In this document: positions 51,997 through 61,341 of the stretch, piece by piece
How the letters are laid out: each line of letters starts with the position of its first letter
Numbering within the stretch: the stretch's first letter is position 1
NCBI GenBank assembly: GCA_964607245.1
Contig: CAZSIB010000008.1
Coordinates: 1-62,409, forward strand
Source of the DNA: CAZLPZ01 sp964607245
GTDB taxonomy: Bacteria; Pseudomonadota; Alphaproteobacteria; Micavibrionales; Micavibrionaceae
Length of the DNA: 62,409 bases
Reading direction: 5' to 3'
Notes under the pieces: model-generated
Told to the model about the DNA's origin: nothing
Seen by the model: only the letters and a program-made list of their open reading frames with translations
Database searches by the model: none
Position numbers and translations under genes: made by a program

Positions 51997-52686
51997 ATGT
52001 CCCGATTTATCTTTTTCCTGGCTGTCGTGTTGCCGGCACTTATTCTGATTCTACAGATTGGGGCCGAGCGCGCCCTCTCCTATCCGCAAAAAGAATGGCT
52101 GCTCAGCGAAAACGGGCCGCATGAATTTGCGCAGTTTCTGGTGTTAATGGGAGGGGCTATTGTTGCGGCGTCGACCCTTATCCGTATGGACCGCAGGCGT
52201 GACCGGATGCTGACCTTTTGGATTGGACTGGCCCTTGTTTGTTGCTTGTATGTCGGGGGTGAAGAGATCAGCTGGGGTCAGCATATATTTTTCTGGGAAA
52301 CGCCAGAGACCTGGGCCCAGGTCAATGATCAGAACGAGACAAATTTGCACAATACATCGGCCTGGTTTGATCAAAAACCGCGGCTTATTCTTGAAATTGG
52401 CGTTATTTTGGGTGGGATCATCCTCCCTTTGGTCCGGCGTTTTGCGCCCTCACGGCTGCCCGCGCGATTTGAGATGTTTTACCCAACGAATATCCTGATC
52501 CCTTTGGCAGTGATCGCAACACTTGTTAAGCAAACGCAAAGTATTGCCGAAGGGCTGGATCTGGGACATCCGTTTCACCGGGTCAGTGAAGTACAAGAAC
52601 TGTTCTTCTTTTTATTTGTCTGGGTTTATCTTTTGGTGTTAAAGACGCGCATCGCGGACCGGGATGTGGGGATGACAAATCGATAA
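51997..52686 (+). CDS. polytopic membrane protein with EEISWGQ motif
   Basis: A 229-residue protein with about six membrane segments. It carries the widely conserved but uncharacterised signature GGEEISWGQHIFFWETPE and, after the next loop, NETNLHN. The conserved Glu and His face the same side and look catalytic or metal-binding, but the function is not known to me. It lies 8 nt after the ankyrin gene and 53 nt before the pseudokinase gene. Confidence 0.75.
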   Translation: MSRFIFFLAVVLPALILILQIGAERALSYPQKEWLLSENGPHEFAQFLVLMGGAIVAASTLIRMDRRRDRMLTFWIGLALVCCLYVGGEEISWGQHIFFWETPETWAQVNDQNETNLHNTSAWFDQKPRLILEIGVILGGIILPLVRRFAPSRLPARFEMFYPTNILIPLAVIATLVKQTQSIAEGLDLGHPFHRVSEVQELFFFLFVWVYLLVLKTRIADRDVGMTNR

Positions 52687-52739
52687 AAGCCTGTATCCTA
52701 GAGAGGCTGTATCACCCATGGCCTTCTCTTGATCTGTAA

Positions 52740-54800
52740 ATGACCGACTCCGTTCCTCTTTCTGAAGAGAGTTCGCCGCCTTCCGCGCGTATGGGGGGGC
52801 GGTCAGTCACATTTCAGGACCAGCACGAGATTTTTTTTGACCATCCCTTGCCGCGTTATCAGGGGTCGGGGTCGCGCGCCTATCATGCGCGATCCGTGCG
52901 TGGCGTTTCCGAACTTGCGATTATTTCTGAACGGAGCGCGATTCCCCGTATCCCTTTTTCCGAGAAATACCAAACATTAAAGACGGACGTTTGTTCCCGC
53001 CTTGTTGCGCGCGGCGTTGTGCGTTGTCCAGATGGATTTGAACGGTTTGTATTTATTTATGAATTCGCTCTTGGGAATCCGCTCATTCCAATGCAGGGAG
53101 AGCCTACGGCCTATGGTATACGGCCCGAAATGGTGGTGGCGGCTGTATTACGGCCTGTTTTGGGGTTGCTTCAAGAACTTCATAATATGGATCTGGCACA
53201 TGGTGCCATTCGCGCGGATAATTTATTCGATGGCGGGCACCAACCGCCCCAGGCCGTGCGGGTGGGCGATTGCTTGGCCCAATCTTATTTATCGGCCCAG
53301 CCTGCGCTTTATTTACCGCCGTATTTGTCGGTAGCAATGCCCATGGGGCGCGGGTTCGAAATGGCAAGTGATGATATTTATGCGCTGGGGGTTGCCTGTG
53401 CATTGCTGCTCCGGACCCATGACACAACGTCTGGAAAATCGGATGAAGAGATTTTCCTCTCCAAGTTAGAGTTTGGTACATTTTCAACATTGATTGAAAG
53501 TGAGCGCTTGCCAAGCAATGTGCTCGAATTACTGCGTGGAATGCTGCATGACGATCCAGGCGTGCGTTGGACAGTGCATGATATTAACGACTGGTTTGAA
53601 GGAAAAAGGACAACACGTCGAAGCGGGACCGTTCGATTAAAAGGGTCGCGCCACCTTGTTTTAGGGCCCCATAAATTACTCTTGCCATCAGCAGTTGCAT
53701 ATTATCTCCCAAAAGAGCCCGCCGAAGCCACGCGCCTTGTCGATAATGACGAGATCAAACAATGGATCCGACGGTCTGTGAGTGATACCAAGCTGGATCA
53801 TCGCTATGATACGGCGCTTGAAAGTAGTCGGGATTACGTTGGCACATCGACATATCAAGAACGATTGGCGTGTCGGGTCTCAACCGCCATGGAGCCAAAT
53901 TTTCCGATCATGTTTCAGAAACTTAGTTTCTTTCCGGATTCGATTGGGCATGTTTTGGCTGAAATTTTAATGCAAGGGGGTGACCCCAAGCCGATTGCGG
54001 ATATTATCAACGATCAAACGGTTATTTACTGGATGAACATGCAGGCCGAGGTACCCTCTGATATAAACCTCGCCATTAATCGTTTCGAACAATGTCAGCA
54101 GTTTTTAAAACAGCGGTCGATTGGCTATGGGATTGAACGCTGCGTTTATTTCTTGGCAAATGATGTGCCGTGTCTTTCTCCGGCCTTACGCAATTACTAC
54201 GTGAACACCCCGGAACAACTTCTTGTCGCACTCAGTGAAATTGCACAAACCCATGATCGTCCGGGCCGCCTTTTGGATCGGCATATGATTGCTTTCCTTT
54301 GTGTGCGGGAACGCAAGATGGTGGATCCTTATTTACCCGATCTAAACGCTCCCGAAATTCATCGTCAGATTGCGGGGACTATTGGTATTTTGTCTGCCAT
54401 TCAAAAAACAACGCGGATGGGGCCCATGCAAGGTATTTCAAAATGGATTCACGCTCTTTCCGAGCCGTTGTATGATCGCTTTCATGATCGAGATTTGCGG
54501 ACGACCCTGCGTAAAAAAATGAACGAATTAAAAGAGCAAGGGCAGATCGGAAAAATGGCAGATTTGTTGTTTGATCAGGGGGCAACCAAGCGTGATCGGT
54601 ATGAAAACCATATTGCAACGCGAGAATATTATTTATTGGGGGTCGAGCGCCATAATCTGGAACTTGCACTGTTGCACAAGGAACATTACGGGGCTCAATC
54701 GGGGCGTGAAATTGCAGCGCTGATTGCGGGGGTCGTGATGGCGCTTGCCGTTGTCGGATTTATTGTCATTCGGTTCTCTCAAGGAGGGGCCCCATGGTAG
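52740..54800 (+). CDS. membrane-anchored protein pseudokinase
   Basis: A 686-residue protein with a kinase-like N-terminal half and a single C-terminal membrane helix (about 658-679). Kinase landmarks are recognisable but broken: YQGSGSRAY looks like the glycine loop (residues 40-48), SELAIISE replaces the VAIK lysine, HGAIRADN (154-161) replaces HRDIKPEN and loses the catalytic Asp, DCL (177-179) replaces DFG, while ASDDIYALGVA (209-219) is a normal APE-distal D-Y-G segment. It should be catalytically dead or very unusual. The middle part (300-650) is helical and unknown. The last 7 nt overlap the next gene. The Shine-Dalgarno is weak. Confidence 0.75.
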   Translation: MTDSVPLSEESSPPSARMGGRSVTFQDQHEIFFDHPLPRYQGSGSRAYHARSVRGVSELAIISERSAIPRIPFSEKYQTLKTDVCSRLVARGVVRCPDGFERFVFIYEFALGNPLIPMQGEPTAYGIRPEMVVAAVLRPVLGLLQELHNMDLAHGAIRADNLFDGGHQPPQAVRVGDCLAQSYLSAQPALYLPPYLSVAMPMGRGFEMASDDIYALGVACALLLRTHDTTSGKSDEEIFLSKLEFGTFSTLIESERLPSNVLELLRGMLHDDPGVRWTVHDINDWFEGKRTTRRSGTVRLKGSRHLVLGPHKLLLPSAVAYYLPKEPAEATRLVDNDEIKQWIRRSVSDTKLDHRYDTALESSRDYVGTSTYQERLACRVSTAMEPNFPIMFQKLSFFPDSIGHVLAEILMQGGDPKPIADIINDQTVIYWMNMQAEVPSDINLAINRFEQCQQFLKQRSIGYGIERCVYFLANDVPCLSPALRNYYVNTPEQLLVALSEIAQTHDRPGRLLDRHMIAFLCVRERKMVDPYLPDLNAPEIHRQIAGTIGILSAIQKTTRMGPMQGISKWIHALSEPLYDRFHDRDLRTTLRKKMNELKEQGQIGKMADLLFDQGATKRDRYENHIATREYYLLGVERHNLELALLHKEHYGAQSGREIAALIAGVVMALAVVGFIVIRFSQGGAPW

Positions 54801-55345
54801 ACGAAAAAAAAGAAGGTGGTGCGGACCCGGCGGTGTCGGTCAAGAAAAAACGCGGCGGGATGAAATTTCGTCAACGTTTTTTATTGATGATTATTGTTTT
54901 GGTGGCAGCGGCTTTTCTGCCAGTGACGTTGGTGATCATTGTAGGGATGATCCCCAGTGTAGTGGCTTTTATGGCGGATCCGACGCGTCAAAAGACCCGC
55001 GCATTTACGGTCGCATTGTTAAATTTTGTGACGTGTTTTCCTTTTTTGTTGGATATTGCACTGGCTCAACCGGGCCCAACCATGGATATGGCTGTGTATA
55101 TCATCACTGATCCGTTAAAAATTGTTATTATGTTTGCAGGTGCGGCGGGTGGATATTTTCTGGATTGGACGATGGCAGGGATCAGTAATGTGATCATGAC
55201 GGGACGCGCGCGGTCACGACTGGACGCGATTGATAAGCGTCAAGAAGAACTGGTGCGTCGGTGGGGGTCGGAAGTCACCGGAAAAGTCCCTGTTGATGCG
55301 GATGGGTTCCCCTTGATTGAGGCCAACGAGGCACCTTCTTCCTGA
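54794..55345 (+). CDS. membrane protein, probable partner of the pseudokinase
   Basis: A 183-residue protein with a charged cytosolic start (MVDEKKEGG, KKKRGGMKFRQ), three or four membrane segments and a charged C-terminal tail (RLDAIDKRQEELVRRWG) that could form a coiled coil. No known family is recognised. It overlaps the pseudokinase gene by 7 nt, so the two are translated together and probably work together in the membrane. Confidence 0.72.
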   Translation: MVDEKKEGGADPAVSVKKKRGGMKFRQRFLLMIIVLVAAAFLPVTLVIIVGMIPSVVAFMADPTRQKTRAFTVALLNFVTCFPFLLDIALAQPGPTMDMAVYIITDPLKIVIMFAGAAGGYFLDWTMAGISNVIMTGRARSRLDAIDKRQEELVRRWGSEVTGKVPVDADGFPLIEANEAPSS

Positions 55346-55347
55346 TG

Positions 55348-56109
55348 TTATCCGCCCCAGCCGATAAGATAAATCATATCAAATGTCGCGGGGATTCGGT
55401 TTGTCGGAAGAAGAAATTTCGAATGATAAATATGATCTGCGTGGGTAAAAACCCTGCGGCGCGATATGAAGAGATTCCGGGTCAAAAGGGTATTTGTTTC
55501 GCCCATACCGCGTAAATCGTGAAGAAGTTTATAAAAATCGTTGTATTCAATTGTAATTCGCCGTCCATCAATCACCGGAAGGGTAAATCCAGCGCGTTGC
55601 ATCAGGGTCGCCATTTGTGCGCGGGTTAGGGTGGGATGAACGCGTGGCGAAGCGCCGTTGTTTATCTCGATGTCGGCGTGCAACAGGGCATAGCGTAACT
55701 CGTACAGTGTATCATCGCCCGGAAACGCCGCGATCAGGACTCCATCTGGGGCAAGGACGCGGCGTATTTGAACGAGTAACCCCGGCAAATCGTTGACCGT
55801 ATGCAAGTCAAAGACGGACAGGATAAGATCGGCACTTTGGGGCGGCAGATCCAGGTGATCTGGATCGCGCGTCATGGGTGCTGATGTGAGCGGTGCGGTG
55901 ATTTTCTGAGACGAGAGAAGCGCCGTACAAAAATCAGAAGGTGGTTTATTCCCAAGGTAATAGGGGCGGGAGAAAGATTTTTTAATATCGTGTAGGCGGT
56001 CATGAATATCCTGCCATAGCAGATCGTGGAGAAATGGTGCCGGGTTGTTCGTGTTGTCTTTACGGCGTTGATTGAACGCGTGCTGCTTGGATGAAAACAA
56101 AAGATTCAT
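55348..56109 (-). CDS. NDUFAF5-like SAM methyltransferase, degenerate
   Basis: A 253-residue relative of NDUFAF5/BioC methyltransferases: FNQRRKDN at the start, SADLILSVFDLHTVNDLPGLL, and the typical later part with FPGDDTLYELRYAL, HPTLTRAQMATLMQRAGF and RGMGETN. The SAM-binding glycine motif normally found after the first 50 residues is not seen (YLGNKPPSDF in its place), so the enzyme may have lost or altered SAM binding. NDUFAF5 hydroxylates an Arg of complex I, which uses a related fold. It lies 26 nt after the large methyltransferase fusion on the same strand. Confidence 0.75.
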   Translation of the reverse strand: MNLLFSSKQHAFNQRRKDNTNNPAPFLHDLLWQDIHDRLHDIKKSFSRPYYLGNKPPSDFCTALLSSQKITAPLTSAPMTRDPDHLDLPPQSADLILSVFDLHTVNDLPGLLVQIRRVLAPDGVLIAAFPGDDTLYELRYALLHADIEINNGASPRVHPTLTRAQMATLMQRAGFTLPVIDGRRITIEYNDFYKLLHDLRGMGETNTLLTRNLFISRRRVFTHADHIYHSKFLLPTNRIPATFDMIYLIGWGG

Positions 56110-56135
56110 AGCGTATATATGTGGAAAGCGGCCGG

Positions 56136-58910
56136 TTATTGCCCAGGTTCTGGTTTTAAAAACAGGCCTTCTTTTTTGCGTTTTTCGGGGGCTGGTTTTT
56201 GCGCGCGCTTGCCGCCGGCACCGCTTCCTTTGCCGCCTTTCCCGCCACGCGCATCTCCTTCACCGCTTGATTTGGAGGCGCGGCTAAACCCACCCGCATA
56301 GATTCCGGCCATTTCACTTGCAGGAATTGTGCCGGGTTTTTGCGGAAGCGTTGCCTTACTGGAACTCGTAGCGTTTTTTGTCGGGGCCGAGACCTGCTTT
56401 GTTTTTGGAGAGGCTGTTTTTGGTGTCGGTGCGGGGGGCGGGGCCATCACAGGGGTCGAGACGTGCGCATCATGGCGGACCCCCACCACTTGTCCTGTTG
56501 TAAAGGGCGCGTCAGCATATTTCGGGACCATGGGTAAGGCAAAGCCCCAGTTGAGACCCATTTCGTTTTGCGAAAAAAAGCGTTTATTCGCACGCCCACA
56601 CACCTTGAGCATGTCGATATCATAGCGTTCAAAGAGGTCTTTCCAGTGTAGTTTCGCGATTTTTTCAAGAAGCGTATACGCCTGAACGCCGTGGCTGGGG
56701 CGCGCCATTTTGGTGTGCGGACAATTGATTGCAAAGGGAAAAATCCGTTGTGGTGTCATGCCCACATGGCTGAAATACGGTTCCCCCATTTTAGAAACTT
56801 GATCAAGTTTAATTTCAAATTTTTCGGCGATGTATTTTTTCGCCATGTCCATATTTTGAATTTCTTTAGGGAGGTGAAGCATCGGCAAAGAGATCATTTG
56901 ACCATCACCATTATAACGTTGTGGGATGGGTAAATAATCAATAATAACGCCGGCCATCACTTCGCCGCTGTGCTGTTTGCTTAAGGGCAAGATCACGGCG
57001 ACGTTTAATCCACTTTCTTCGTTCACGACAAAATCAACATCGCGGGCCGCAAGGCCTTTGTTGGCACCTTCTGGATCCATGCCCTCATCCACAAAAATGG
57101 ATTTCTCAATTTTAATCTTGCCCTGGTTTCCGCGCATCTCGCGGTAACGCTTGTCTTTTGTTTCTGTTTTTTTGAGGATATCCGAAATTTTAACCGGGTC
57201 TTTGATCGGTTCTTCTTCTTTGAGGACAAGCGGCGTTTCCGCCCAGTCGGTCGCGTTAATCTCAAGCATGCTGAACAGCATCAACAGCTGCATCTCGAGA
57301 TTCCCCGCCGGAAGTGCCCCGACAGAAATCGCATTGAGAACAGATTGTGCATCAAACGGTTTAATGGCACCAAAAGAGGCAAAGCCCTTGATATCATCGC
57401 GGACAAAAGCGGGGATATAGCGACCTTTTGAGGGTTCGACACTGATAAAACGGGTTTCAACGCGTTCGGCGATAAAGCGCGGATTAGGGAAGTAAGCCGG
57501 CCCTTCGACAAAAGATTGCCCAACAGAAGGCTTTAACCCCAGGGGATTTTTCATGAAATCCTGCACGGCGACAGCTCCGCGGGATTCAATGTCTTGAATG
57601 ACAGCCGTATCGACAGCAATAGCCTCGGTCAGATGGCCCGACCAGAATTTACCGTCGATATTGCGCCCGCCCCGTGGCACGGCATTGACCAAGCCACGCG
57701 GGACACCCTCGTGTAGATACACAACCAATCGTCCGCCGGACATCACAGAAAAAGGGATGACTTCCGTTGTGTTCATGTCACGTGAGACGACATCAATTAA
57801 CCGTCCATCCACATCATTCCGATAGGTCGCGATATGAAATTTAGATCCGTCAACCTTGGCTTTACGCCGTTCGGTGAGGACAAGCGCTTCACGCGCATCG
57901 ATCTTTTGTGCAAGGACAACAAAGGATGTTGCCGGATGCCCCAAGGGCGTTCCGGATTCATCGAGCAACCGAAAATGCCCTTCGAAATGTTTACGGATAT
58001 AGACGTCATCCCAGTGCGGCGCCGAGTAAAGTACACGCAGCCCGAGCGCGTTTAACGTCTTGTGATATTCGCGTTCATCAAAGAAGGTGTATTCTTTCGG
58101 GACTTCGTCCTGCCAACGTGCGCGGGCGTCTTTGCGCATGATAAATTCATAGGCCCATTTATGCGGCAAACGAAACAGCCGGGTGCGCGGAAAGCGCGGC
58201 GGCAATTCTTCCAGGAAAAATCCCGATGCGCCGGGGTCATCCTGCATCATCGCATATTGGGAATACCACACCAATAAATCCGGTTCGGAAAGTTCTTCTA
58301 ATTTCACGCTGCGGCTTGCGGTATCGGGCATTTCCATCAGGACCAAATCGTCGCCTGAAACAGGTTCCGCGAAGTCGCGTAAGAACAGCATCCCGTTTGG
58401 TTTGAGATAGCGGTGGCAGGCGCGCAAGGTCTGACGTACCAGGCGTTGATTAAAGTCACTACTTGAAAAAATCTCGTGCAGCACGAAATTACAAATGATC
58501 GCGTCGACCGAATTTTCAGGCAACGCATGGTCCAGCGCATCGGCACAGTGAAATTCCAAATTCGGTTGCTGGTAGGTCTCGGTTGCACGCGCAATCGCAT
58601 CGGGGTTCTTGTCCACGCCGATAAAACGCATATTGGGCGCCAGAACAGCCATGGTATACGCCATGGCGCCGTCGCGGCTACCGATATCCACGACCGTTGA
58701 TCCCGGTTCAAGGAGCAAGTGCGCAAGAGCAAACCATGCCTTTTTTACAACCCAAGGCGGAATTGTTTTCAGCGCTTCGCCCCGTTCATCTTGGAATAAA
58801 CGTTCGACAGAGGCATAAGTTTTCGGTTCGGATGTCGATGTTGCTTTATCGTCGAGGCCAAGGGCCCGACGGTGTCCGGCGCGTAAACTGGGTAGAGCGG
58901 GGGTGCTCAT
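56136..58910 (-). CDS. 924-residue methyltransferase fusion protein
   Basis: The N-terminus is a class I SAM methyltransferase (about residues 40-330) with motif I VVDIGSRDGAMAY, GVDKNPDAIARA and DAIICNFVLHEIF. The next 550 residues match no family I know well, but two stretches look like degenerate Nudix folds: about 383-490 and 633-729, each ending with an aromatic-rich turn (PAYFPNPRF; YFSHVGMTPQRIFPF). The catalytic REXXEEXXGU box is missing in both. The tail (820-924) is disordered, Pro/Lys/Gly-rich. Start at 58910 because AAGGGA is 5-6 nt upstream; the frame is open to 58943. It leads a two-gene operon with the NDUFAF5-like gene. Confidence 0.75.
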   Translation of the reverse strand: MSTPALPSLRAGHRRALGLDDKATSTSEPKTYASVERLFQDERGEALKTIPPWVVKKAWFALAHLLLEPGSTVVDIGSRDGAMAYTMAVLAPNMRFIGVDKNPDAIARATETYQQPNLEFHCADALDHALPENSVDAIICNFVLHEIFSSSDFNQRLVRQTLRACHRYLKPNGMLFLRDFAEPVSGDDLVLMEMPDTASRSVKLEELSEPDLLVWYSQYAMMQDDPGASGFFLEELPPRFPRTRLFRLPHKWAYEFIMRKDARARWQDEVPKEYTFFDEREYHKTLNALGLRVLYSAPHWDDVYIRKHFEGHFRLLDESGTPLGHPATSFVVLAQKIDAREALVLTERRKAKVDGSKFHIATYRNDVDGRLIDVVSRDMNTTEVIPFSVMSGGRLVVYLHEGVPRGLVNAVPRGGRNIDGKFWSGHLTEAIAVDTAVIQDIESRGAVAVQDFMKNPLGLKPSVGQSFVEGPAYFPNPRFIAERVETRFISVEPSKGRYIPAFVRDDIKGFASFGAIKPFDAQSVLNAISVGALPAGNLEMQLLMLFSMLEINATDWAETPLVLKEEEPIKDPVKISDILKKTETKDKRYREMRGNQGKIKIEKSIFVDEGMDPEGANKGLAARDVDFVVNEESGLNVAVILPLSKQHSGEVMAGVIIDYLPIPQRYNGDGQMISLPMLHLPKEIQNMDMAKKYIAEKFEIKLDQVSKMGEPYFSHVGMTPQRIFPFAINCPHTKMARPSHGVQAYTLLEKIAKLHWKDLFERYDIDMLKVCGRANKRFFSQNEMGLNWGFALPMVPKYADAPFTTGQVVGVRHDAHVSTPVMAPPPAPTPKTASPKTKQVSAPTKNATSSSKATLPQKPGTIPASEMAGIYAGGFSRASKSSGEGDARGGKGGKGSGAGGKRAQKPAPEKRKKEGLFLKPEPGQ

Positions 58911-59101
58911 GCTGTTCCCTTGTTTTATTCCTTGAGTTGCCATACGGGGCTATATTATCGTGGACCGCATTGGTAAAAATGACATACCAGTGATGCCACG
59001 TCTGTCCCCTTGCCACAAGCGCATAAGTTATAGCGGAAATATATATTTATGGCAATAAAAATGTAGTATTAGGATAGAGATATAGGATAATATTCATTAT
59101 T

Positions 59102-59908
59102 ATGGCTCTTGGATCGTTTTCTCGGTTGCTTTCTAGCGTTCTTCCCGCGCGGTGTCCTATCACGGGAGACATCGTTGAGGTACCGGGATTGGTCAGCGCG
59201 TCGGTCTGGTCGCGCGTGAATTGGGTGGAACAGCCGTATTGCATGTGTTGCGGAATCCGGTTTGATGTCCCCGTTGGACCGGGGGAACATTGCCCGGCCT
59301 GCTTGACCGATCCTCCGGCGTTTGACCATGCGCGATCTGTGATGACCTATGACGATATCAGCCGAGACATGATTCTCGCGTTTAAGCATGGGGATCAAAC
59401 GCATCTGGTCGCGACATTTACTCCTTGGATTGCACGCATCGCGGATGAGTTTCGGCGAGATACCGATGTCATTATGCCCGTACCCCTTCACCGTTACCGC
59501 CTTTTGGCCCGGCGGTATAATCAGGCGGGACTTTTGGCGCAGGGGCTGGCGCGGGTCTGGCAGGATGTGCCACATGATCCTTTTACCTTGATTCGGGTCA
59601 AGTCAACGCCGTCACAGGGGCACATGACGCGGGTTCAGCGTGAGGAAAATGTTGCTGGAGCATTTACTGTTCGTGATCCGTCACGTGTGAAAGGGAAGCG
59701 CATTCTCCTTGTGGATGATGTCTATACGACGGGCGCAACGGTCGAAGGATGCGCACGCGTGCTGAAACGTGCTGGGGCGGCATCTGTGAATGTCGTGACA
59801 TTAGCGCGGGTCATGCGGGATCATATAATCGATGAGAAACGAACTAGGCCGCCCAACCAAACCGCATCAACGCGTGGCGCAGCGGCCGAATCCGCGACAG
59901 TTGAATAA
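59102..59908 (+). CDS. comF: ComF family protein
   Basis: Phosphoribosyltransferase-like protein tied to natural transformation. The 268-residue protein has the N-terminal zinc site (CMCCG and CPACL), the FKHGDQTHL block, VMPVPLHRYRLLARRYNQAG and the PRPP loop RILLVDDVYTTGAT. The usual end VTLARV is followed by 32 more residues (to VE) that lie antisense to the 3' end of the ubiH-type gene. The Shine-Dalgarno is weak. Confidence 0.92.
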   Translation: MALGSFSRLLSSVLPARCPITGDIVEVPGLVSASVWSRVNWVEQPYCMCCGIRFDVPVGPGEHCPACLTDPPAFDHARSVMTYDDISRDMILAFKHGDQTHLVATFTPWIARIADEFRRDTDVIMPVPLHRYRLLARRYNQAGLLAQGLARVWQDVPHDPFTLIRVKSTPSQGHMTRVQREENVAGAFTVRDPSRVKGKRILLVDDVYTTGATVEGCARVLKRAGAASVNVVTLARVMRDHIIDEKRTRPPNQTASTRGAAAESATVE

Positions 59909-61022
59909 GGCCCGCGCGGCGTAAGTGGCGTAACGCGGGATGCGCGGTCATAATGATACGGTTCAAGCCATCCACAGCATAGGCGCGCGTGGTCATATCA
60001 TAACGGCGTTGTTGTTCATAGCGTTTCAGGAGTGGGGTTGATCCAGGGTCAATTCCGGTTTGATGCGCCTGGATCACAAGATCAGCCAGGCATTTGACAT
60101 CGCGCAAAGAAAGGTTGAGGCCTTGCGCCCCAGAAGGGGGCAGTGCATGTGCGGCCTCGGCGACCAGAACGTGACGCGGGCCTGTAAGGTGGTCGGCCAT
60201 CGACCATGTAATCGGCCAGGATTGCACGGGGCTTGTGATGTTGATATCGCCTAAAACATCGCCAATTTCATGCGTCAACCGGGCGAGAAATTTTTGCGGC
60301 GAAAGGGATAAAATGTCCTGGATCAGGGGGGCTTTGTCCATCCAAACAACGCTTGTGTTTTTCCTCGCAAGCGGGACAAGGGTCAAGGGTCCCCCCGGAC
60401 GATGAAATTCGATGGATGTGTCGCCATGATTTTTTGTATGCGCGATTGTAAAGGTCATGGCCGATTGCCCATAGTCGTGGTGCCGGACGCCGATTCCAGA
60501 TAGGGTACGAATGCGCGAATTTTTTCCATCTGCCGCGACGACCAAGGCCCCCGCTATTGTGCCACGATCAGTCTCAAGGGTGATGGCGCCCTTTCTTGTC
60601 GTCATCGTATGAATTGTCACCGGAGCCATCGTTTTGACGTTTGGCAAGTGAGCGATTCTCTTCAGTAACGCTTGGTGAAGAGGGCTGTTTTTAATATTTA
60701 GCGCAAAATAGGGCTCGTTGATTTCGGCGGCTGAAAAATCAATCGATACGGGCTGTTTTTGATGTGTTGTCGGTTGGTCAATCAGGCGCAAATGCCGCAA
60801 AGGCGCAGTGTTATCCAAATGTTCGGGGTTAATTCCGACCGAATGCAAAATATCAACGGCGGGGCGTAATAACGCGGCCGTACGGTTATCATCCCGTGGT
60901 TTTTGCGGTGATTGATATTGATGATCCAGTAAAAGCGTTGGAATTCCGGCTTGGCCTAATAGGCACCCCAGGGTTAATCCCGCGGGGCCCATGCCGACAA
61001 TAATGATTGTTGTTTTGATCAT
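59844..61022 (-). CDS. UbiH/COQ6-type FAD-dependent hydroxylase
   Basis: Hydroxylates the ring in ubiquinone synthesis. The 392-residue protein has the FAD fold IIVGMGPAGLTLGCLL, the ADGKNSRIRTL motif and the second FAD region VAEAAHALPPSGAQGLNLSLRD, with E in place of the usual G/D. UbiE is also in the window. Its 3' end overlaps comF by 65 nt on the opposite strand. It is divergent from grxC. Confidence 0.9.
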   Translation of the reverse strand: MIKTTIIIVGMGPAGLTLGCLLGQAGIPTLLLDHQYQSPQKPRDDNRTAALLRPAVDILHSVGINPEHLDNTAPLRHLRLIDQPTTHQKQPVSIDFSAAEINEPYFALNIKNSPLHQALLKRIAHLPNVKTMAPVTIHTMTTRKGAITLETDRGTIAGALVVAADGKNSRIRTLSGIGVRHHDYGQSAMTFTIAHTKNHGDTSIEFHRPGGPLTLVPLARKNTSVVWMDKAPLIQDILSLSPQKFLARLTHEIGDVLGDINITSPVQSWPITWSMADHLTGPRHVLVAEAAHALPPSGAQGLNLSLRDVKCLADLVIQAHQTGIDPGSTPLLKRYEQQRRYDMTTRAYAVDGLNRIIMTAHPALRHLRRAGLIQLSRIRPLRHALMRFGWAA

Positions 61023-61077
61023 GATCTTGATAAGATAGCGTGCTTAGGTTCTTGTGAAGAGAGATTAAGGCGATACC

Positions 61078-61341
61078 ATGAAAAAAGTTGAAGTTTATAC
61101 CAAAGATTACTGCCCTTATTGTGTAAAGGCAATGAACCTTTTGACACTCCGTGGGATTGATTATATCGCGTATGATATGACACACGATGCAGCCCGCCAG
61201 CAGGAAATGGTTGTCCGGGTTCCCGGGGCCCGTACAGTGCCCCAGATTTTGATTGACGGCGTTGCGATCGGCGGGTGTGACGATTTATACGCGCTCGATG
61301 CAGCAGGAGAATTGATGGTGCGGGTTCAGGAGGGTAATTGA
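61078..61341 (+). CDS. grxC: glutaredoxin 3-type
   Basis: GSH-dependent thiol oxidoreductase. The 87-residue protein has the dithiol site DYCPYCVKA, the TVPQILIDG cis-Pro loop and GGCDDLYAL. AAGG precedes the ATG. Its stop shares one base with the next start (TGATG), so it is coupled to the nitrilase-family gene, the usual alphaproteobacterial order after comF. Confidence 0.96.
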   Translation: MKKVEVYTKDYCPYCVKAMNLLTLRGIDYIAYDMTHDAARQQEMVVRVPGARTVPQILIDGVAIGGCDDLYALDAAGELMVRVQEGN

